Assembly (NCBI GenBank): GCA_016748015.1
Contig: JAAOMT010000295.1
Coordinates: 626,604-690,603 of the forward strand
DNA from: Geosiphon pyriformis
Lineage: Eukaryota; Glomeromycota; Glomeromycetes; Archaeosporales; Geosiphonaceae
Reading direction: 5' to 3'
DNA length: 64,000 bases
The position numbers and the translations under genes were made by a program. Positions within the stretch are counted from its first letter, which is position 1. Each line of letters starts with the position of its first letter. Below, in pieces: positions 35,791-48,645 of this stretch. The notes under the pieces were generated by a model. The model was given only the letters and a program-made list of their open reading frames with translations, did no database searches and was not told where the DNA came from.

Positions 35791-37180
35791 AGTCGTTTAT
35801 GATATTTTTTGAGTCATGTACTATGAACAGAATGATCATTGAAGATTGTTCCAGATTGATCTTGAAAAATATAAGAGTTATTGTTTAAAACTTTGTTGAC
35901 TATATAGGGTCCTTTCCATTAGCTAGAAAATTTATTACCATAGACATTGTCTCTGTCTAAATGGTATTCTAATACTAAGTTACCAACACTTAAAGAAAGT
36001 GTTTTATAGGTTTTTTTTTTCTTAAGCTTTTCTTAGAACTGTTTTATCTTTTCAAAAACAATTATTTGTGCTTCTACTAAGAAGTCAAGAATGGTATCAA
36101 GTCTTCTTTGCAAAATATTTTTGTAATTTCCTATTGTGATTTCTTCAATGAGTATTGTTTCAATGTCAGTTTTTATTGGTAGTGTTGTCATGCATCCATA
36201 GAGCAGATAAAAAGGTTCATAATTTGTTATGTCATGATTTACAGTTCTATAAGCAAACAAAGCTGAAGACAGTACTTTGTCTCATAAGTTTGTTTCTTCA
36301 CTGGTTTTGGTTAGGGTTTTACATAATGTTCTATTGAAATGTTCCACTAGGCCATTTGTTTGGGGGTGATAAAGAGAGGAAAGTTTATAACATATTCCTA
36401 TTTTTCTACAAAGTTCTTCAACCAGTGTACTGAAAAAAGCTCTTCCTCTATCAGATAAAAGTTCTTTGGGGCAGCCATGATGGCAAATGATATCTTCATA
36501 AATGAAATTGGCTATTAAGACTGCTGTTTGGTCTGGAGTGGCTCTTGCTTCTATCTACTTTGTAAGATAGTCAGTAGCTATAATAATATATCTGTTGCCA
36601 TCAAGAGTGATTGTTAAAGGTCCAACAACATTTATACTAATTTTGTCAAATAGTTGACCAACAGAGATTGGATGAATATCTTCTTTGCGATTGGATTTGC
36701 TTTTTTTTTGGCAGATATTACAGGTTTTAATGTATTCAGCAATGTTTTTTCTCAAGGTAGGCCAATAATAATAAGCTAAAGTTTTCTGAATTGTTTTTGT
36801 TTTTCAAAAGTGTCCAGCTAATGAGTCAGTGTGCATATTGTATATTACAATTTCTCTTTCTTTAAATCTGAGGACTTTCTGAGGGTGGTCAGGATCTTTT
36901 CTGTTTTTTTTGTATAATTGGTTTTGGTGGATCAAATAGAAATTTGATTGTTTGCACAAATGTTCTCTTTGATGTCGAGTGTATTCTGATGGGTATTGTC
37001 CTTTACCCAAAAATTTCATTAAAGCAAAATAATTGTTCAAGTCCATTATCGTGTTTGTTTGTAAAGGGGTTACTAATAATTAAGTTGGTTTGGTTTAAGA
37101 GGTTGTACTATCACTGGATAGTAAGTCTAGAGAGAGCATCAGTGTTTTAATGATTTGTTCTTTTGCAGTATTAAATATCA
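35791..37180 (-). pseudogene. A#3 integrase
   Basis: Read right to left: the zinc-binding N-terminus in 36804-37046 (HQRE...MHTDSLAGHF) continuing to YIKTCNICQKK (36700-36730), the core from 36555-36755 (DKISINVVGPLTITLDGNRYIIIATDYLTK has Asn-Val where Asp is usual) and FAYRTVNHDITNYEPFYLLYG at about 36195-36260. The C-terminal module reaches 35800. Frames are joined across several indels and stops. Confidence 0.72.
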
Positions 37181-37660
37181 TAGTTGAATTCATCCAAGTG
37201 GAGTATTCAGTGAGTTATTCATTTGTGTTCCAGCTTTTTTTTTTTGTGCAGCCAAATCAAGGCTTGATAATCTGTTATCACTAAGAATTTTGCACCAAGA
37301 AGATATTGATCCCAGTAGCTAGTAGCCTAAACTACTGCTAGACATTCTTGTTTAGTAACTAAATAGTTCTTTTCTGCTGGTATGAAGAATCTACTGGCAT
37401 ATATTATAGCATGTTCTCTGCCATTTTCATTTTTCTGTGAAAGAACAGCACCAAGTCCATAGCCAGATGCATCAGTGTGGAGGATAAAAAGTTGGTTTAG
37501 ATCAGGTTGTTTGAGAATTGATTCAGTAACAAGTTTTTCCTTCAAAAATTCAAAAGCTTTTTGTTGATGAATGCACCAGTAATAATTGACATTTTTTCTG
37601 AGTAGTTAATTAAAAGGAAAAGCAATTTTTGAGAAATCCTTGATAAATTTGCGATAGTAA
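37181..37660 (-). pseudogene. A#3 RNase H and end of RT, second half
   Basis: It contains LHTDASGYGLGAVLSQ (in 37327-37545), YLVTKQECLAVV and, near 37262-37300, ITDYQAL, in which the catalytic Asp is kept but the neighbouring His is Tyr. The right end (RKFIKDFSKIAF) is separated from SFFGLASYC at 38348 by the solo LTR. Confidence 0.75.
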
Positions 37661-38348
37661 TGTTATGAGTTGGAGTAACAAGCTAATGGATAGCAAGGAA
37701 GAACAGGATTGTAGGATGATGGAAATAATCAAAGAGAATTCAACTTTAAAGAGCAAATTGAATAAGTATGGATTCAATGTGTGAGATCAGTCTCATAAAA
37801 TATCTCAGTCACTATACTTTTCAAAGGTAACCAGGAAATCTGAAGGTAGAGAGATAGTCTGTACTGTCAACAAATGATCACACACTGGTATAATTCTATG
37901 CTTTATATTAGTGCTTTTAAAATTTAATATCAGGTATCAGATGTACTCTTTAGTCACATTTATTCAATAATCTTCAAATACTATAATTACACATTTCAGA
38001 AAAAGGGTAGGTAAATGCCAACAAGTAATTTTTTATCTTTAAGATGTTCAAATACCTGAAACTAGGAAAAGAGAAATTAGTGATAAGAGAATGATTGAGA
38101 TAAAAGTTGTTATTTTATTTATTCTTAATTATTTGAAACATGTTTTTCTACAGCTAAGAGATTCATCACTTATATAGCTGTCAAAAGTGGTCAATGATCA
38201 GGTCAATAACTAGGTCAATAATCAGGTCAATAATCAGGTTAATAATCAGATTAATGATCACTTTCTAAAAATAGAGTGGCTAATTTATGTGACATCAGTG
38301 GCTAATACATGTGATAATTAATAAGAAGTATAAGTTTCAACTATAACA
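37661..38348 (-). repeat. Solo A LTR inserted in the A#3 RT
   Basis: TGTTATGAGTTGG...CTATAACA on the plus strand. It is flanked by GTAA at 37657-37660 and 38349-38352 (AGTAA if the shared A is counted). Removing it restores the RT sequence LASYY-RKFIKDFSK. It has about six 12-bp units at 38190-38262. Confidence 0.85.
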
Positions 38349-39360
38349 GTAAGAGGCCAAACCAAAGAAAGAGCATAGTTCAGAAACATTTATTGGTTGT
38401 CTAATGTTCTGAACTTTTTCAACTTTAGCTGAATCATGGAAGATTCTATCTTTTATAATAAGATGACCAAGAAACTGAGTGGATTGACATCTAAAGAAAG
38501 ATTTAATTGGATTGATCTTAAAGCCAGCATTTCTGAGCAGGTTAAAAATCTTCCGTAAATGTTCAAGGTGTTCATTCCAGGTTTTTGAATATACTATTAT
38601 ATTATCTAAGTAAACCAGAACAAAGGTTTTTTTTACTGATTTAAACACTTTATTCATTAGGTGTTAAAAGATGGGAGGAGCATTGGTAAAACCAAAAGAC
38701 ATGACTGTAAATTTATAAGTGCCATACTTGGTAATAAAGACAGTTTTCTTTCTGCTTTCTGGATCCATTTCTACTTGCCAAAATCCAGCAGTTAAGTCAA
38801 TAGTTGAGAAGAAAACAGCACCATTGAATTTATCTAGCATTGCATTAATTTTGGGGAGTGAGTACATGTCTCTTATAGTGATGGCATTTAATTGGCAGTA
38901 GTCAACACAAAAGCATAGGGTTCCACTTTTTTTGGATACTACTACAACTGAGAAAGCCCATTTACTCTTGGTTTCTTGTATGAATTCAAGATTTTTTATC
39001 CAGTTTATCTCTTTTTTAATAAATTTATCATTATGTTAATTGGATTAATAAAGCTTTAAATGGATGGGATGAGTTTCTTTGGTGGTGATGATGTGTTGTA
39101 TCATATGGGTTTGTTCAGAGGTATCATCTTCTTTTGAGATAACTAGACTATTTCTAGCCAACAAATTTTCAATGTCCACTTTTCTTTCTTTAGGAGAAGG
39201 TTCTTTTTGTTTTATAACTAATGATTGGATTTCAGATGGTTCATTCTCAAAAGACTTTTGTACTTCTTTAAGTTTTTCTCGAGGTATTAAGCTAATTGGT
39301 TCCCAATCTTTGTAATAGATCAGGCAGGATTTGCATTCATCACTTGGTAAATACAAAGGT
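38349..39360 (-). pseudogene. A#3 reverse transcriptase
   Basis: Pieces 39045-39356, 38664-38867 and 38337-38657 give DIENLLARN, the finger region, TIDLTAGFWQVEMDPE with the first catalytic Asp, SFGFTNAPP, then YLDN (38601-38612) in place of YLDD, and FLGHLIIKD. Stops and indels join the pieces. Asp-to-Asn in the catalytic box is a G-to-A change on the coding strand. Confidence 0.8.
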
Positions 39361-40460
39361 TTATTACACCAGCATTGTGCATAAAAGCCATGTCACCAAT
39401 AACTGTATTTTGCTTTCTTGCCAGGTTTTCTGTCAAAAGTTCTTCTGAAGATATCATAGTAGGGCCAGCAGATCAACTTGCCCTTTACCATGATTTTTTC
39501 TTTGTTAGCTTTAATATTGTCTAGTGGCTTGCCATTGTTGGTGAAGATAGTATAGACAAGTTTAGCAGTTTCTTCTTGTTCTTCTTGATCTTCATTATTA
39601 CTCTCATCATCATCTGATTCATTTGATTGTTCTTCTTCTTGGTTTTGTTTGAGTACAATGGGTTTTTTACCACATCTGATGGTTAGTTTGCAAAGTTTAT
39701 AGTCAAGTAGTGCTTTGGCTTTCTTAAGCCATTTATTACCAACAATAATGGTGTACTCTTTTGCATCAAATACTTCCATATCAGTTTTAATGCTAATACT
39801 ATTGATGTGAACAGAAATAGCTTTGGCTATGTCCAGACCTTTTTTCTTGTCACCATGTATGTTGATTATTGGTCTTGTGGAAGGCCTATTAATTTTTTTG
39901 TTAATTGCTTTAAGAAAATGTTTGACAATTATACTAACAGATGATCTACTATCTAGGATCAGATCAATGAAGTAACTAGCCATTTGGGTTTTACAAATCA
40001 GAGGGGTAACATTGCTGTTATCAGCAAGTCCAGCTTGGTGATGCCATTTGTTGGTCTTTGGTGTTTTTTTCTTTGGTATCAATGATTTGCAAATATCTTT
40101 TCTGAACTGTAAATGGGTCATCAGTTGGCCAAATGTAATGTGTGCTGGAGTTTCTATGAGATCTTTAACAACAGAATAAGATCCAAATTTTTGTACAATT
40201 TCTGGGGGTTCCAACTTTGGAGAATTTTTTAAAATCTTAGCTTTTAGTAACTCATTGTTATTAGCAGATAATTTGAATGCTTTGTTTGGGTTTAAGACAA
40301 AATCAACCTTGGCTTTCTTCTTCTTTCTGGTTGATTCAGAGATGTTGATTGCTAGTTTATCCATATTATGATCATCATCAGTTAAGTTAAAAGCATAAAA
40401 AAGGTTTTTTTTTGGTTGGCTTGTACTCTCACTTTTTGGAGGTGCATTTACCAGTTTAAA
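39361..40460 (-). pseudogene. A#3 protease region of pol
   Basis: A 323-codon open piece (39393-40364) is the longest clean family A frame. It contains a basic KKKKAKVDFVLNPNK start, the protease active site LILDSRSS (DSG changed to DSR), the late IIVGNKWLKKA motif, an acidic ESDDDESNNEDQEEQEE linker and KLICWPYYDIF. After its stop at 39393, CNKPLYLPSDECKSCLIYY-like sequence leads into RT. It begins in the -1 frame relative to gag at TTTAAAC (40454-40460 on the plus strand). Confidence 0.75.
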
Positions 40461-40462
40461 AG

Positions 40463-41981
40463 CTAATAAACAGTAGCTTTAACTAAAAAATCCTCTTCAA
40501 AGAAATTGATGTTGGCATGATTGGGTCTTTGATTGAGAACATTATTATTGTTGGGTCTGTTATTTTGGGTGTCATTATTTTTGGAAGCTAGAGAAGGCAA
40601 TGGAGAATTGTTACAGTCTCTGGAAAAGTGTCCAGTTAGTCCACAGTAATAACACACAGGTGGGCCACAATTTTGTTGTTTTTGATATGATAGTTGTTGG
40701 GGCTGATTGAAGCGGAATTCAAATCTGGGTCTTTGGAGTTGCTGGTTGTTTCTGACTGCTTGGGCTAATGGTTCTAATAGCCAGGCAAAATTAGCTGTAA
40801 GTCTATCTATTAACTGTTTATTTGGGTCTTGAGTTTGGACAGCAAAAGAGGTAACAGCCATTTGGGGAGCAGGAACAAAAACTGGAAATGTGAATATTAG
40901 GTGCATCTTTTGATTGTTTTCTATTCTCTAGACAAGTTTAATGGCCATATCTATTGTGGGATTATTTTTCAAAACCAGGAGAGGCCAAAAAGCATATAAT
41001 AGATCAGTTCTTAGTTTTTTTGTGAAGGAATGTATTTTCTGCTCTTCTGTCCAATTTCTTTCAGAATCTACCTGTTTAATAAGTTTTCTTATTGCTTTGG
41101 CATATTTTGTCACAACTTTACTAGGGCCTTGAGTTTTTTTTTCTAATTCCATATGTTATTTTGAGATTAAGATGGGAGTTATAAATTTCATTTCAAACCA
41201 GATAGTAAAAGAGATGTTGTTTTCTCCAGCATTTGCTGGTGCCTATATAATGATTTTTTGTTGAGCATTGACATTGGTTTTTTGTAAGAACCAAGTAGCA
41301 GAAGAGCTTTGGAGGTAGCCACCAACAATTTGGAACTTGTATTCATTATTATATTGGTTTGCTGTGGCAGCTCTCTCAAAATCATCCAGCCATTCGATTG
41401 GATCTTGGGCATCACCTCTGAATAATGGTAATGAGGTGTTGTTTTTTCGCCCTAAAGCAGTCTGTATATCTTGAAAAGCAATCAGAATGTTTTGTTGTAG
41501 AGGGTTTTGAGCCATTGGTTTAAGTGTAACTGTTTGTGTGGAGTGTTCTAATTCACTTGAAAAAAGATTAAAAACAGGAGTGGTTTGATAGCTTTTTTTT
41601 TCTGTTTCAAGAGGAGTTTCTGTTAATTGATGGACAGCAATCCAAATGTGGATTTGATGATTCAGATATTTGAAATTAGAGAGCTGTTGTTCAAAAGTTG
41701 TAGAATATAAGAACTAATTGATACTGTTGTTTTTTCTTCAGAGTTGTCTTCAAAATAAGCTTGGTCAAAGTAATAGGTTGTATAAGCTGTGTAGGTTTCA
41801 GCTGAATGCTCATTTAAAAACCAGTTCCAAAAGTTCTGGAATTGTCTGCTGGATTGTTTTTCAATGAGGAAGCAAATCAAGCAGGAGGGCAAAGAATTAA
41901 GTTCAATAAAGTCTAATTGTTTTTGTTGTGTGCTTCAAAGTATTCTTCTAATTGTTGTGACAGGTATGAATAATTACCCAT
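40463..41981 (-). pseudogene. A#3 gag
   Basis: The start ATG is at 41979-41981 (MGNYSY). Pieces follow at 41662-41892 (FWNWFLNEHSAETYTAY), 41243-41515 (PLFRGDAQDPIEWLDDFERAA, the capsid-like core), 40928-41152 and 40463-40906. The zinc knuckle CYYCGLTGHFSRDC (near 40615-40660) is intact, unlike in A#1. The frame ends in a TAG that is shared with A#1 and A#2. A few indels and stops break it. Confidence 0.78.
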
Positions 41982-42033
41982 ACAATAGGAAACAAAATGG
42001 AATTTGACAACCTTACAGAGAGCACCACTTTTA

Positions 42034-42734
42034 TGTTACGGGTTGGAGTAACAAGCTAACAGATAGCAAAAGAGAACAGAATTGTAGGGTGATGGAAATA
42101 ATCAAAGGGCTTTTAACTTCAATGAGCAAATTGAATAAGTATGGATTCAATGTGTAAGATCAGTCTTATAAAATATTTCAGTCACTATACTTTTCAAAGA
42201 TAATCAGGGGATCTGAAGATAGAGAGATAGTCTGTACTGTCAACAAATGATTATGTTTGGTATAATTCTATGTCTCATGTTGGCACTCTTAGAATTCAAT
42301 ATTAAGTATCAGATGTACTTTTTAGTTATGTTTTATTCAATAGTCTTCAAATACTGCAATTACATGTTTCAAAAAAAGAATAGATAAATGTTAACAAGTA
42401 GTTTTTTATCTTTAAGATGTTTAGATACTTGAAAGTAGAGAAAGAAAAATTAGCAATAAGAGAAGAATTGAGATGAAATTGTTATTTTATTTCTTTATTT
42501 CTTTGATTTTTATATGCTTTTCTACAGCTAAGAGATTCATTACTTATATAGCTATCAAAAGTGATTAATGATCAAGTCAATGACTAGATTAATGATCAAG
42601 TCAATAATCAGGTTATTAATCAGGTTAATAATTAAGTCAATAATCATTTTCTAAAAATAGAATGGCTAATTTATGTGACATTAGTGGCTAATACATGTAA
42701 TAATTAATAAGAAGTATAAGTTTTAACCATAATA
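42034..42734 (-). repeat. 5' LTR of A#3
   Basis: TGTTACGGGTTGGAG...ACCATAATA on the plus strand, with about seven 12-bp units at 42550-42640. Just inside it the primer-binding region reads TGGTGCTCTCTGTAAGG on the minus strand (about 42010-42027). Confidence 0.85.
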
Positions 42735-43482
42735 CTATAATTAAAGATAATAAACCAATAATAAAAACAATATCCAACTTATAGCAATGCCACTCTGAAA
42801 TATAAATCATAACAATTCATTATTCCAAACACTATTAACAAAATATTCATACCAAGTTTTATATTTTAATTTTCCCAAAACTCGAAATTTAATAATATTA
42901 TACTTATAGAAAAAAAAGCTATAAATAAAATTACCAATCTTTTTTTTATTAACAACAATTAGATCATTTCTAATATGATTTTTTTAGTCACAATTACCAA
43001 AGATAAAACATTTGTAATCATATTTTCATTTAATATTAACAGTCTAAACACTTTTGATCTCTTTAATAAAACTTTTATTAATTAAAACAAGCTAATTATA
43101 ACAATATACACTAATATTATCATAAAACAAATAAACTTTAAATTAATATTCAATAATAAATTAATTGGCAGTATAATTACAAAGCAGTTCATAAATTAAT
43201 TAAGTTGTCAAATTAATCAAACAGCTATAGCTAAAATCATTATAGCCAATAAAAATACCAAAACTTTAACAAGAAAAATTAATAATTTTTTTTTTAAAAT
43301 AAATAGAGTTATAATCTTGATTAAAATTCTCATAATAAAAACAACTTAATACCAAGCTTTAATTAACAATAATTGGCTAATCAAAGCTTATGTTATTTTT
43401 AATTAAAATAAACAAAATTTTCAAATTTCATTTAATAATTAACATATTCAAGTTTTTATTATCTATAGACACTTTAAAACAG
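42735..43482 (+). pseudogene. B#2 gag end and protease, fragment 3
   Basis: It continues B#2 after A#3 and follows B#1 from about 22080 to 22805. The stretch near 43150-43300 corresponds to LILNSGSAGSIITKQLMDQ and the next 40 residues of the protease. It stops at ACTTTAAAACAG, where the C#1 LTR begins. The rest of B#2 pol is missing from the window. Confidence 0.7.
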
Positions 43483-43678
43483 TATTACTTATAGAAAAAT
43501 AGCCAATAGAAAATTAACATAGTAAAAAAAATTTTAGGATTCTTTTCAGAAAATTTCAAGATTTCAGAATTTTTTTTAAAGAATTCTAAAATTCTAAAAT
43601 TCTAAAATTTTTTTCAAAAAATTGAAAAATTTCAAAAAATCTTGTATAATGAGAAATTTATATATATAATAATAGTAT

Positions 43679-44355
43679 TGTTACAGTTGAAACTTATACT
43701 TCTTATTAATTATTATATATATTAGCCACTAATCTCATATAAATTAACCACTTTATTTTTAGAAAGTAATCATTAACCTAATTATTAATCTGATTATTGA
43801 CTTAGTTGTTGACCTGATTATTGACTATTTTTGATAGCTATATAAGCAATAAATCTCTTAGCTATAGAAATATATATATTAGAAATCAAGAAAATAAAAT
43901 AAATAAAATAACAACTTTCATCTCAATTATTCTCTTATTACTAATTTCTTTACCTTCAAGTATCTGAACATCTTGGGATAAAAGATTACTTGTTGGTTAT
44001 TTCCTTGTCCTTTTCCTGAAATGTGTAATTGTAGCATTTGAAGATTATTGAATAAAACGTAACTGAAAAGTACATCTGATATCTGATATTAAATTCTAAA
44101 AGTGCTAACGTAAGGCATAGAATTATACCAGTATGTAATCATTTGTTGACAGTATGGACTATTCCTCTATTTTCAAATTCTCTGGTTATTTTTGAAAAAT
44201 ATAGCAACTAAGATATTTTATGAGACTGATCTCACACATTGAATCCATACTTATTCAATTTGCTCTTTGAAGTTGAATTCTTTTTGATTATTTGTATTAC
44301 CCTACAATCCTGTTCTCTCTTACTATCTATTAGCTTGTTACTCTAATCTGTAACA
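43679..44355 (+). repeat. 5' LTR of A#1
   Basis: TGTTACAGTTG...CTGTAACA. The 12-bp array at 43769-43828 has five units, and a TATATAAG box is at 43839-43846. The primer-binding region TGGTGCTTCCTGTAAGG starts at 44362. Confidence 0.88.
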
Positions 44356-44407
44356 TAAAAGTGGTGCTTCCTGTAAGGTTGTCAAAATCCACTTTGTTTC
44401 CTATTGT

Positions 44408-45946
44408 ATGGGTGATTATTTATATCTGTCACAACAATCAGAAAAACACTTTAAAGCACACAACAAAAATAATCTGGACTTTATTAAACTTAATTTTTTG
44501 CCCTTCTGCTTGATTTGCTTCCCCATTGAAAAACAATCCAGCAGACAATTCCAAGATTTTTGGAACTGGTTCCTGAACAAGTATTCAGCTGAAACCTACA
44601 CAGCTTATACAATCTATTATTTTGACCAAGCTTATTTTGAAGACAACTTTAAAGAAAAAAACAACAGTATCAATCAGCTCTTATATTCTACAATTTTTGA
44701 ACAACAGCCCCCTGATTTCGAATATCTGAATCATTAAATCCACATTTGGATTGCTGTCTATTAAGCAACTGAAACTCTCTTTGAAACAGAAAAAGAAAAC
44801 TACCAAACTGCTTCTGTTTTTGACTTTTTATCAAGCTAATCAGATTCATCCACACAAACAGTTACTCTTGAACCAATAGCTAATGATCTCATGTAACAAA
44901 ACATTCTGATCACCCTCTAAGGCATACAAACTGTTCTAGAGCAAAGAAACAATACCCCACTACCATTATTCAGAGGTGATGCACAAGATTCAATCAAATA
45001 GTTGAATAACTTTGAAAGAGTGACCACAGCCAATTAATATAATAATGAATACAAGTTTCAAATTGTTAGTGGCTATCTTCAAGGCTCTTCTGCTACTTGG
45101 TTCTCACAAAAAACCAATGCCAATGCTCAGCAAAAAATTATTAGATGGATATCAGCAAATACTAAAGAAGACAACATCTTTTTCACTACCCAGTTTGAAA
45201 TGAAATTTAGAACTCCTATTTTAATATTCAAATAGCATATGGAATTAGAAAAAAAAACTCAAGACCCTGGTAAGGTTGTGACAAAATATGCCAAAGCAAT
45301 AAAAAAATTCATTAAATGGGTAGACTCTGAAAGAAATTGGACAGAAGAGCAAAAAATACATTTTTTTACAAAAGGACTAAGAACTGATCTATCATATGCT
45401 CTTTGGCCTCTTCTGGCCTTGAAAAATAATTCCACAATGGATATGGCCATTGAACTTGCCCAGAAAATAGAAGATAACCAAAGAATGCATCTGGAATTCC
45501 CTTTTCTAGTTTTTGTTTCTGCATCTATTATGGCTTTTGCTTCACAAATAGCTGCTATTTCTTTTGCTGTCCAAACTCAAGATCCAAATAAACAATTAAT
45601 AGATAGGCTTACAGCAAATCTTGTCTGACTATTAGAACCTTTGGTCTAAGCAGTTAAAGAGAATCAACAAACCCAAAGATCCAGATTTGAACTCCACTTC
45701 AATTAGTCCCAACAACCATCATATCAAAGACAGCAAAATCATGACCCATCTGTGTGCTATTTCTATGGACTAATTAGACACTTCTCAAGAGACTGCAACA
45801 ATTTTCCATTGTCTCCACCAGCTCCTAGAAATAATGACACTCAGAATAACAGACCCAACAGTAATAATGTTCTCAATCAAAGACCCAATTATGCTAACAT
45901 CAATTTTTTTGGAGAGGATCCCCTAGTTGAAGCCATTGTTTATTAG
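44408..45946 (+). pseudogene. A#1 gag
   Basis: One frame of about 512 codons from ATG 44408 to TAG 45944, with internal stops (for example after EYLNH and after PILIFK). The capsid-like core has PLPLFRGDAQD and a WTEEQKIHFFTKGLRTDLSY stretch (45337-45396). The zinc knuckle reads CYFYGLIRHFSRDC near 45753-45794: the second Cys is Tyr and a Gly is Arg, both by G-to-A when compared with A#3. It overlaps the start of pol, which is in the -1 frame. Confidence 0.8.
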
Positions 45947-45948
45947 CT

Positions 45949-45955
45949 TTTAAAC
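45949..45955 (+). promoter_or_regulatory. TTTAAAC slippery heptamer at the A#1 gag-pol junction
   Basis: In the gag frame the codons read TAG CTT TTA AAC, so T_TTA_AAC is correctly phased for a -1 shift into CTG GTA of pol. The same heptamer is at 18039-18045 (A#2) and 40454-40460 (A#3). A TAG one codon upstream in all three copies would block it unless read through or derived from CAG. Confidence 0.45.
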
Positions 45956-47260
45956 TGGTAGGCACATCTCCAAAAAGTGAGAGTGCAAGCCAACCAAAAG
46001 AAAACCTCTTTTATGCTTTTAATCTAACTGATGATAATTATGATATGGATGAACTGGCAATCAACACCTTTGACTTAACAAGAAAGAAGAAGAAAGCCAA
46101 GATTGATTTCGTTCTAAATCCCAACAAAGCCTCAACTTCTGTTACTGACAACAATAAGTCATCAAAGGCTAAAGTTTTTAAAAATCTTTTAAAATTGGAA
46201 CTCCCAGAAATTGTACAAAAATCTGAACCTTTTTCTGTTGTTAAAGATCTTATAGAAACCCCAGTACACATTACATTTGGCCAACTAATAACCCATCCAC
46301 AGTTCAAAAAAAATCTTTGCAAATCCTTAATACCAAAGAAGAAGACACCAAAAACCAACAAACACTCTTGTCAAGCTGAACTTGCTAACAACAGCAATGT
46401 TACTCTTCTGATTTGTAAAGCCCAAGTGGCTGGCTACTTCATTAATTTAATTTTAGACAGTGAATTATCTGTCAATGTAATTGCCAAACACTTTCTGGAA
46501 GCCATTAAAAGAAAAATTGATGAACCTTCTACTTGGCCTATGATCAATATACATGGTAATAAAAAGAAAGATTTGGGTATAGCCAAAGCTGTTCTTGTTT
46601 GCATCAATAATATTAGCATTAAAACAGATATGAAAGTATCTAAAGCAAAAAAGTATATCATCATTGTTGGTAATGAGTGGCTTAAGAAAGCCAAAGCACT
46701 ACTTGATTATAAACTGTGTGAGCTAACCATCAGATGTAGTAAAAAACCTATTGTGGTTAAATACTGTTATTGAACAACTTCTTTAACAACCAAACAGAAC
46801 CAAGAAGAAGAACAATCAGATAAATCAGATAATGATGAGAGCAATGATGAAGATCAAAAAGAACCAGAAAAAACTGCTGAATTTGCCTATATCATTTTCA
46901 CCAGTAATGGCAAACCACTGGGCAATGTTAAAGCTAACAAAGAAGAAATCATGGTAAATGGCAAGCTGATCTGCTGGTTTTACTATAATATCCTTAAAAA
47001 AACCTTTGACAAAAAACCTGGCAAAAAAGCCAAATACAGTTATTAGTGATATGGTCCTTGTGCATGGTGCTGGTGTAATAAACTTTTGTATTTACCAAGT
47101 AATGAATGCAAATCCTGCCTGATCTATTACAAAGATTGGGAACCAATTAGCTTAATACCTTGAGAAGAACTTAAAGAAGTACAAAAGTCCTTTGAGAATA
47201 AACCACCTGAAATCCAATCATTAGTTATAGAACAAAGAGAACCTTCCCCTAAAAAAAAAA
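45955..47260 (+). pseudogene. A#1 protease region of pol
   Basis: It is in the -1 frame relative to gag. Piece 46045-46773 has TRKKKKAKIDFVLNPNK, the active site LILDSELS (DSG changed to DSE), and YIIIVGNEWLKKAK. An acidic linker and KLICWFYYN follow a TGA at 46771. The end near 47249-47260 has an A run (AAAAAAAAAAA) in which one base has been lost relative to A#3, shifting the frame to RT. Confidence 0.75.
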
Positions 47261-48645
47261 ATGGACATTGAAAATCTGTTGGCTAAAAATAGCCCAGTTA
47301 TTTCAAAAAAAGGTAACACCTCTGGATGAACTCATGTAATACAACACACCATCACTACAAAAGAAACTTATTTCATCCATTTGAAGCCTTATTAATCCAA
47401 TCAATGCAATAATGAATTTATCAAGAAAGAAATAAACCAGATGAAAGATCTTGGATTCATACAAAAAACCAAAAGTGAATGGGCTTTCCAAGTTGTAGTA
47501 GTATTCAAGAAAGGTAGAACTCTACACTTCTGTGTTGACTACTGCCAATTAAATACCATCACTATAAAAGATATGTGTCCACTTCCCAAAATTGATCCAA
47601 TGCTAGATAAATTCAATGGTGTTGCTTTTTTTTTAACCATTGACTTAACTGCTGGATTCTGGCAAGTAGAGATGAATCCAGAAAGCAAAAAGAAAACTGT
47701 CTTTATCATTAAATATAGCACCTATGAATTCACAGTCATGCTTTTTGGTCTTACCAATGCTCCTCCCACTTTTCAATGCCTAATGGATAAAGTGTTTAAA
47801 TCAGTAAAAAAAAACTTTGTTCTGGTTTACTTGGATGACATAATGGTATATTCAAAAACCTGGGATGAACATCTTGAACATTTACAGAAGGTTTTTGATC
47901 TGCTTAAAAATGCTGACCTTAAGATCAATCTAATCAAATTTTTCTTTGGATGCCAATCCACTCAGTTCCTTGGTCATCTTATTACAAAAAATGGAATCTT
48001 TTTTGACCCAGCTAAAGTTGAAAAAGTTCAGAACATTAGACAATCAATGAATATTCCTAAACTACACTCTTTTCTTGGTTTGGTCTCTTACTATCACAAA
48101 TTTATCAAGAATTTCTCCAAAATTGCTTTTTCTTTCAATCAACTACTCAGAAAAAATGTCAATTATCACTGGGGCACTCATCAACAAAAAGCTTTTAAAT
48201 TTTTGAAGGAAAAACTTGTTACTGAACCAATTTTCAAGCAATTTAATCTGGACCAATCTTTTATCTTTCACACTGATACATCTGGCTATAGACTTGGTGC
48301 TGTTCTTTCACAGAAAGATGAAAATGGCAGAAAACATGTCATAGCATATGCCAGTAAATCTCTCACACCAGCAGAAAAAAACTATTCAGTTACTGAACAA
48401 GAATGTCTAGTAGTAGTTTGGGCTACTAGCTACTGGAATCAATATCTTCTTGGTGCAAAATTCTTAGTGGTAACAAATCATCAAGCCTTGGTTTAGCTGC
48501 ACAATAAAAAGAAGCTGGAACACAAACAAATAACTTACTGGATACTTCACTTGAATGAATTCGACTATAATATTCAATACTGCAAAGAAGCAAATTATCA
48601 AAACACCAACACTCTCTCTAGACTTACTATCTAGTAATAGTACAA
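47261..48645 (+). pseudogene. A#1 reverse transcriptase and RNase H, YLDD kept
   Basis: The frame from ATG 47261 has a TAA at about 47391 and then a 351-codon open piece (47441-48496). Motifs: FCVDYCQLN, TIDLTAGFWQVEMNPE, LFGLTNAPPTF, VYLDDIMVYSK (YLDD at 47828-47839) and FLGHLITKNG. In RNase H, FHTDTSGYRLGAVLSQ and VTEQECLVVV keep their acidic residues, but TDH is TNH (Asn at 48476-48478). A TAG at 48494 (Trp/Gln position) ends the piece; the tail (NTNTLSRL) reaches about 48635. Confidence 0.85.

Larger units (their letters stand above)
34425..42734 (-). mobile_element. Family A element A#3, minus strand, with a solo A LTR inside
   Basis: LTRs are at 34425-35065 (3') and 42034-42734 (5'), with CTAT duplications at 34421-34424 and 42735-42738. 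Without the solo LTR the length is 7.6 kb. It has the highest number of long open pieces among the A copies. All major enzymes are still broken. Confidence 0.85.

Noticed and set aside
46038-46361. Minus-strand ORFs inside element coding regions (also 21040-21303, 21955-22299, 22835-23116, 46434-46694)
   Set aside because: They are antisense shadows of gag and pol frames that have recognisable motifs on the other strand.
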